Virus record (IMG/VR): IMGVR_UViG_3300037189_013396
Location: 1 to 25,850 of that record
Reading direction: 5' to 3' (one strand)
DNA: 25,850 bases
DNA from: a virus
Shown: one piece after another, positions 21,274-25,850 of the stretch
How the letters are laid out: each line of letters starts with the position of its first letter
How positions within the stretch are numbered: position 1 is the stretch's first letter
Position numbers and translations under genes: made by a program
The notes under the pieces: model-generated
Database searches by the model: none
Told to the model about the DNA's origin: nothing
Seen by the model: only the letters and a program-made list of their open reading frames with translations

Positions 21274-21279
21274 TATTTA
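21274..21279 (-). promoter_or_regulatory. TAAATA motif before the second tube gene
   Basis: CAC-TAAATA, six bases (GTTGAT), then ATG at 21267. Confidence 0.45.
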
Positions 21280-21283
21280 GTGA

Positions 21284-21853
21284 TCAACTGAAATCTTCAT
21301 ACCAGTGATAACTAAATGTAGCATCAAATGATACAATATCACCAGTTCCTTCTGCGATAGAATAAGTCAAAGCTCCGATATTACGAATGCCAACACCAAT
21401 CAACTTGATGGTCTTGACGATTTGAAGTGGTTGACCTGAAGTTGCATTGATATCTCTTGTGCAAGGAATTGCAAGAATATCAAGAGTGATGGAGCTTTCT
21501 GGTCCGGGCATACAAAGATTCGCAGTAGTGTCTTCGTTGTTGAACGCTACTCGGGAAGCGTTTTCAAGCTTTGTTCTAAGATCAAGGGCTTGGTCTGAAT
21601 AGAAGCTGATGGAATAACCTTCAGCACCTTCATAGGTAGCTCTACCTCCGATATTGAAAACTTGACCAGCATAACTGACAGTTTTGTTTTCAATTGTTCG
21701 GCCCGGTAAAGTTCCCGCCTTGGCATAAACAAGATCGGTTTCTCCCCTTAAGGAAAGACCCGGAAAGGAAATGTCTTTGATTCTAAATAGGAAGTCTCTG
21801 GCAAATTGCTTTTGGGAAGCTTGAGAGAAGAATGTTTCAATATTCGCTGGCAT
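21284..21853 (-). CDS. Tail tube protein, gp19-like, 189 aa
   Basis: The N-terminus is MPANIETFFSQASQKQFARD, then FLFRIKD and KAGTLPGRTIENKTVSYAGQ, VFNIGGRATYEGAEGYSISF, YSDQALDLRTKLENASRVAF. The order 'LPGRxI...xxYxGxxFxxxGxxxYEG...F..D...R..LE' is that of T4 gp19 tube proteins; length (T4: 163) fits. The tube would lie inside the sheath encoded upstream. In T4 the sheath and tube genes (18 and 19) are adjacent; here a homing endonuclease gene lies between. The ATG is five bases after TAAATA. Confidence 0.75.
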   Translation of the reverse strand: MPANIETFFSQASQKQFARDFLFRIKDISFPGLSLRGETDLVYAKAGTLPGRTIENKTVSYAGQVFNIGGRATYEGAEGYSISFYSDQALDLRTKLENASRVAFNNEDTTANLCMPGPESSITLDILAIPCTRDINATSGQPLQIVKTIKLIGVGIRNIGALTYSIAEGTGDIVSFDATFSYHWYEDFS

Positions 21854-21858
21854 ATAGT

Positions 21859-21864
21859 TATTTA
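21859..21864 (-). promoter_or_regulatory. TAAATA motif before the tube gene
   Basis: AAC-TAAATA, five bases (ACTAT), then ATG at 21853, in the 23-base gap behind the endonuclease gene. Confidence 0.5.
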
Positions 21865-21876
21865 GTTATGTGATTA

Positions 21877-23580
21877 TCAAAAAGCGTCCGCGTCATACAA
21901 AAATACCAGATTGCCGCAATCGTAGATTCTCCTGTAACCCCTTTCATACATTAATTCTCTTTCTGTTTTCTCTTTATCAGACGCCGTTTTTATCAATGTG
22001 TGTTTTTGAAAATTCATTCTATGTAATAGAACGATGTTGTCTGATGTATAATAATAGTTTGGTTTTGATTTTGATATTAATTTCATATTTAATTTTTTAT
22101 ATAATTCGCCATTACTGTATCTCAAATCGCAATAAGATATAAATTTTTTAATGTTTGAATGTTTTAAAATTTTACTAGCACCCCCAATAACTTGAGTATT
22201 TAATAAATTACAAAATCGAATTAATTCATATGTTGATGCCCCTCTGGTAATTTTTCTATTTCCAAAACACATCAAAGATACCAGTTCATTATTGTAATAT
22301 AACCCAATAGCTTTTGTAAATTTACAAGAACCTTGTCTATGATTTACATCAAGAAATTTTTTAGCAATATCCAAACCAACCTCACTGTATTTACATTTAC
22401 GAGCATATATTTTATTAGACGTTTTTTTCAATTTATTACACAATATCGATTTTATTATATCTTTTTTCAATTTCCATTCATTGTCAAATATCGTAATCAA
22501 AGATATCCCTTGATCTAAACATTGTTCATACTTTTTTAAATGTTTATGTTTTTTATATGATTCATCTTCCGCGTTATTCGGAAATGTTGTTCCGAATGAA
22601 TGCCACAAAATTCCATTGTATTCAATTGCCAATGAATGGTCGGGGAGATAAATATCCAATTCATGTCCATTAAGCACGTTTCTGTCATTTAAAATGATAT
22701 TATCAACCCCTAAAGTTTTTAAAAAGTCAACAACTTCATTTTCTTCTCTTGATCTGCCAGAATGACCATTGCAATTAGGGCAATATATAACGCTCCATAA
22801 TTTATTTTTAAATAATGGTTTGAAAATGTGTTCACATTGTTTGCATTTAACTTCAACTCTGGATGTTGTAGTCGTATTTTGGTCTTTAATGAACGATAAG
22901 ATTTCAAATTTTTCTTCTATTTGAGATGATATAGTTATCATTTGTTTTTCATGCATGTCTTTGCGGGATGCATATTTACTATATCCTTTTTTCCTGTTTA
23001 TAAATGGTAGAGGATTATTTTCATCATCTGTTGGGGTTGTCTGTATATTATGTTCTATGCAATAAACACGTTCAGATATTGAAAAATCATCCAATGTAAT
23101 GAATGGAGTGTAATAAAAAACACTACATGCAAAATTAGGATATTTTGATAGTCGAGAGATGCTAAACGAAACATTATCTTGGGTTGAATGTTTATGAAAA
23201 AATGCAGAACACTCTTCTTTACTCATTAAACTATAATCAGAATTTAAATATTTTTGTTTCAATTCATCAGATGATCTTTTGTTTTTTTCTGTGTAATTGA
23301 ATTTATTTTTTACAACTTTGTTTTTTTGACTATAATTAAATGAATTGTTGTATTTTTTATTCTGCGGAGAATATCTTAATTTTTTATTTGTAATTGGACA
23401 TTTTATAATTTCTTTAATATCATTAAGTATGCAATAAACTCGCTCTTGGGGCTTCGCATTATATTCATCGAGAAATGACGTTGCTTTTATTATCTCATTT
23501 AATAAATTTTTTGATATTTTTTTAAAACTTAAGTTGCCCTTAACATCAAAACATTTACGTATTTCATTTTTTAAATTCAT
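21877..23580 (-). CDS. Vsr-like (EDxHD-type) homing endonuclease, 567 aa
   Basis: A mobile endonuclease of the very-short-patch-repair-like class. The nuclease core is SREENEVVDFLKTLG (277-291), NGHELDIYLPDHSLAIEYNG (304-323, with D309 and E320) and WHS (H327), then KHKHLKKYEQCLDQGISLIT and IFDNEWKLK. A zinc ribbon (C246-x2-C249, C267-x2-C270) precedes it. The N-terminal half has two similar units starting ERVYCI (46 and 170). The C-terminal part (FLDVNHRQGS, YELIRFCNLL, GGASKIL, DLRYSNGELY) is typical of the family. The gene is very AT-rich with many AAA, AAT and TTT codons, unlike the tail genes around it. It has no TAAATA and sits behind a terminator. Confidence 0.85.
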   Translation of the reverse strand: MNLKNEIRKCFDVKGNLSFKKISKNLLNEIIKATSFLDEYNAKPQERVYCILNDIKEIIKCPITNKKLRYSPQNKKYNNSFNYSQKNKVVKNKFNYTEKNKRSSDELKQKYLNSDYSLMSKEECSAFFHKHSTQDNVSFSISRLSKYPNFACSVFYYTPFITLDDFSISERVYCIEHNIQTTPTDDENNPLPFINRKKGYSKYASRKDMHEKQMITISSQIEEKFEILSFIKDQNTTTTSRVEVKCKQCEHIFKPLFKNKLWSVIYCPNCNGHSGRSREENEVVDFLKTLGVDNIILNDRNVLNGHELDIYLPDHSLAIEYNGILWHSFGTTFPNNAEDESYKKHKHLKKYEQCLDQGISLITIFDNEWKLKKDIIKSILCNKLKKTSNKIYARKCKYSEVGLDIAKKFLDVNHRQGSCKFTKAIGLYYNNELVSLMCFGNRKITRGASTYELIRFCNLLNTQVIGGASKILKHSNIKKFISYCDLRYSNGELYKKLNMKLISKSKPNYYYTSDNIVLLHRMNFQKHTLIKTASDKEKTERELMYERGYRRIYDCGNLVFLYDADAF

Positions 23581-23623
23581 GATTTCTTAATACTTTGTAA
23601 TTTTCATAATTATCAATCAACTA

Positions 23624-23658
23624 AAGAAAAAGTCAAGATTAAATCTTGACTTTTTCTT
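23624..23658 (-). terminator. Rho-independent terminator-like hairpin after the sheath gene
   Basis: Two arms of 17 bases (23624-23640 and 23642-23658) are perfect inverted copies. On the minus strand the core GTCAAGATT...AATCTTGAC is followed by TTTTTCTTT, a U-tract, five bases after the sheath stop region. The A-tract on the other side would let it work in both directions. It should end the sheath message before the endonuclease gene. Confidence 0.8.
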
Positions 23659-23662
23659 GTTA

Positions 23663-25850
23663 TTATATAATTTCGTTAAAGTTGGCGTCTGTTCTTGTCG
23701 CTGTGAATGTTACTGTTATAAATTCTGCTGTTTTAGTTGGTTTGATAAACACATCAGCATGTAATTCATTAGCGTCAATCACTTCCGCTGTATTATTCCT
23801 TTCGTCACAAACAATCAAGTAATCATAGCAACCACCGTTTTGCTTCGCGTATTCAAAGAGCGGAGTCAAAGTATTCACGAAGCGAGTTCTTGTGAAGTCG
23901 TTGTTCGGCTCAAACAAGAAGTATTTGGCTACTTTCTTGGTTGGACGTTCAAGTGTCAAGAACAAGCGGCGAACGTTGATTCTGTCGAATGCACTTGGCT
24001 TCTTATTAAGGGTCTTTTGACCGATGATAACGATACCATCTGATGCGCTGAATGTAAGCGGGTTGATGTTGCTCTTGTAGAGTTCATCACGTTGCTTTTG
24101 GTTAGGGTTGACAGCGATATCAAGTGCTGTTGTTACGATACCTCTGGTGTAACCAGCGGGCGCACTCCATGGATATTCATTGGCATCTGTTCTTGCCATT
24201 GCAGAAGCTGCAAATGGAGAGAATGGAATCCAGACATTTTCACCAGTAAAGTCATCATAGATCAACACCCAGTTTCCGTAGGTGATGGCATATGAAGAGT
24301 TTGTCAATTCGAATTGGTGTCTGATCGGCCAGTAAACATCAGTTTGGAAATTCTTATTCTTATCGCTAAGAATCTTAGTGTTTCTTCCAGTTACAAGGAA
24401 GTGGCGGATTGGGTCAGCGATAAACACGCAGTCTCCACGACCACCAGTGTTACTTGGAAGGTTACAGAAGTTTTCAAACTTGTTGAAGATGTTAGTGTAG
24501 TTAGCACGGATATCAGTATTCGTGAGATCTTGCGATGTTCTCATCGCATCGATCTTAGTTTTAAGAGCCGAAGTGTAGAGAGTATCATCATAGTATTCAG
24601 TTCCTGCCGCTGAAGCAACTGCAAAGATGGTGCCAAGACCAGCTTCTGCAATAACATCAATGTCGTAAACTTCATCATTTCTGATGCTATCCAAAGCACG
24701 ATCAATTTTGCTTGGGATGCTACCGATAAGCTTTTGCTTGATTACAGTGTTGCTGTAAGCGCCAAGCGGATAAAGATTATCAGCAAAACCAAGTGTTGAG
24801 CTTAGGGATTGGATAGTTGAGAGTGGGATGCTGTTAAGAGAGGATGAGATTTTTGCATAGTTGGTGATCATACCACTTGTCAACACTCTAACCTTCTTAG
24901 TTGGGATACCACTTGAATCCAAGCTGGACTGACGGAACTTATTGGAGATGTATGGGTTAACCAAAATCTCAACGTTGCGGCTGTTTGTGTCTTGCTGTTC
25001 CAAGAAGAATGGAATTGCTGGACCACCGCTTGGGTTCAACTGAGTTCTGAAGCTGTCGATGGAACCAACGATAGCATCTTCAAGAAGATAATCCAACTTG
25101 AAGCTCTCGGTAGCATAAAGACTCTTACGAAGCTTGAACACACCGAGATTAAGAAGGTCATCATCTTCTCTGTCATCGATGTTATAGTCAGTAAGGTTCT
25201 CCATGATTTGAGAAACGCTGTTAGCAACACCAGTTGGAGTTGCAGTGAGGCTAAACTGAAGAGTGCCAACAGGAACTGGGGTGTATGTAAACGCACCAGA
25301 AAGGTTGTTGACATAGTTTCCTGTAAGGCTCAAAGTCTGAACACCCTTAATTGCATCGTAGTCAGTCGCTGGGTTGATGTTTGTGTTGTCTGCAAGACCA
25401 ATATAATATCCTTCAAATTGGCTATTGATGGTAGTTTTCGCCTTGTTAAGGACGATAACACCAGCTTTACCATATGCTGAAGTTGCGCTGAAAGATGCTG
25501 CGTTAGTAGCAGTTGTGCTCCAATCGAATAAAGTTCCTTCCAAAGCTTGGTTATATTGAGCTTCGTTCAAATCAATGTGTGTTGGTTCACCTAAGAAATA
25601 AGCGCAATTACCACTCAAGTCAAGGTTAGAAGAACCAGCAGTTGGACTGTTGAGATCAACTGATTGAACTGGGTAAAGCAAAGCGGAGTATTGACTTCCA
25701 AATCCATCACCAGAGTTAGCACCGTAAGGTAAACGATAGGTGTAGATGTTTGCAGGAGAGTTGAGAAGCTCTCTCACAGAGTAATAGAAGTAACGTTCAG
25801 CACTATTTGTAGGAGTGCCGTAAATTTGTTCGAATTCGTCCCTTGTTGAA
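23663..25850 (-). CDS. Tail sheath protein (T4 gp18-like), N-terminus beyond the window
   Basis: The visible 728 residues form the contractile sheath. The frame runs off the right edge: upstream of an internal GTG at 25777 it still reads STRDEFEQIYGTPTNSAERY, so that GTG is not the start. The C-terminal domain shows the family pattern: RRLFLTLERPTKKVAKYFLF, EPNNDFTRTRFVNTLTPLFE, GGCYDYLIVCDERNNTAEVI and ADVFIKPTKTAEFITVTF. These are the strands that lock sheath subunits and bind the tube. T4 gp18 has 659 residues, so this sheath is longer, mostly in the variable outer domains. A terminator follows directly. Codon use is less AT-rich than in the endonuclease behind it, as expected for a highly expressed gene. 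Confidence 0.9.
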   Translation of the reverse strand, partial: STRDEFEQIYGTPTNSAERYFYYSVRELLNSPANIYTYRLPYGANSGDGFGSQYSALLYPVQSVDLNSPTAGSSNLDLSGNCAYFLGEPTHIDLNEAQYNQALEGTLFDWSTTATNAASFSATSAYGKAGVIVLNKAKTTINSQFEGYYIGLADNTNINPATDYDAIKGVQTLSLTGNYVNNLSGAFTYTPVPVGTLQFSLTATPTGVANSVSQIMENLTDYNIDDREDDDLLNLGVFKLRKSLYATESFKLDYLLEDAIVGSIDSFRTQLNPSGGPAIPFFLEQQDTNSRNVEILVNPYISNKFRQSSLDSSGIPTKKVRVLTSGMITNYAKISSSLNSIPLSTIQSLSSTLGFADNLYPLGAYSNTVIKQKLIGSIPSKIDRALDSIRNDEVYDIDVIAEAGLGTIFAVASAAGTEYYDDTLYTSALKTKIDAMRTSQDLTNTDIRANYTNIFNKFENFCNLPSNTGGRGDCVFIADPIRHFLVTGRNTKILSDKNKNFQTDVYWPIRHQFELTNSSYAITYGNWVLIYDDFTGENVWIPFSPFAASAMARTDANEYPWSAPAGYTRGIVTTALDIAVNPNQKQRDELYKSNINPLTFSASDGIVIIGQKTLNKKPSAFDRINVRRLFLTLERPTKKVAKYFLFEPNNDFTRTRFVNTLTPLFEYAKQNGGCYDYLIVCDERNNTAEVIDANELHADVFIKPTKTAEFITVTFTATRTDANFNEII

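Noticed and set aside
24992-25480. 162-codon open frame on the plus strand
   Set aside because: It lies wholly antisense to the sheath gene, which has clear family motifs through this region; no start context or motif of its own.
25777-25779. GTG as start of the sheath gene
   Set aside because: The frame continues upstream to the window edge with sheath-like sequence, so the true start is outside the window.
1-25850. tRNA genes, CRISPR arrays, insertion sequences, integrase or attachment sites
   Set aside because: Nothing with tRNA cloverleaf ends, regular spaced repeats, transposase motifs or integrase motifs was seen by eye; weak matches cannot be excluded without a covariance search.

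Overview
The window is part of a large, AT-rich genome of a contractile-tailed phage. The tail genes place it in or near the T4 superfamily of myoviruses: sheath, gp19-type tube, gp26-type hub chaperone, tape measure, gp53-like LysM baseplate protein and baseplate hub. The host cannot be named from this sequence. Two sigma70-type promoters with near-consensus boxes suggest a host with ordinary sigma70 recognition. No tRNA, rRNA, CRISPR array or insertion sequence was seen.

Region 1 (about 1-11,900) is accessory. It is a dense run of small minus-strand genes, many coupled by ATGA overlaps, and most have no known function. Recognisable members are two YopX-family proteins, a nucleotidyltransferase-like protein, a DxDxT HAD phosphatase next to a cyclic-phosphate-processing receiver (cREC) protein, a DnaJ-like zinc protein and a PTH2 peptidyl-tRNA hydrolase. 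Several very short membrane-protein genes sit between them. Two plus-strand homing endonuclease genes interrupt the run: HNH at 2360-2920 and GIY-YIG at 9373-10242. Beside the GIY-YIG gene lies a second, displaced copy of the last 11 codons of the PTH2 gene, a trace of its insertion.

Region 2 (about 11,890-13,450) holds a dTDP-glucose 4,6-dehydratase gene (rmlB-like, minus) and, divergent from it, a plus-strand gene that resembles the T4 gp16 small terminase subunit.

Region 3 (about 13,424-25,850) is the tail module, transcribed right to left: sheath (cut by the window edge), terminator, Vsr-like homing endonuclease, two gp19-like tube proteins, two hub-assembly/tail chaperone-like proteins, a tape measure with three internal repeats, a gp48/gp54-like tube-baseplate protein, a gp53-like protein, a hub protein and an unknown structural protein.

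The most unusual signal is a hexamer, TAAATA, placed exactly 5 or 6 bases before nine start codons. These are six tail genes, the gp16-like gene and both plus-strand homing endonucleases. It resembles the T4 late promoter core TATAAATA. If RNA begins where a T4 late promoter would start it, the first base of the message is the start codon, so the late mRNAs would be leaderless. The two sigma70-type promoters in region 1 also lie unusually close to their start codons.
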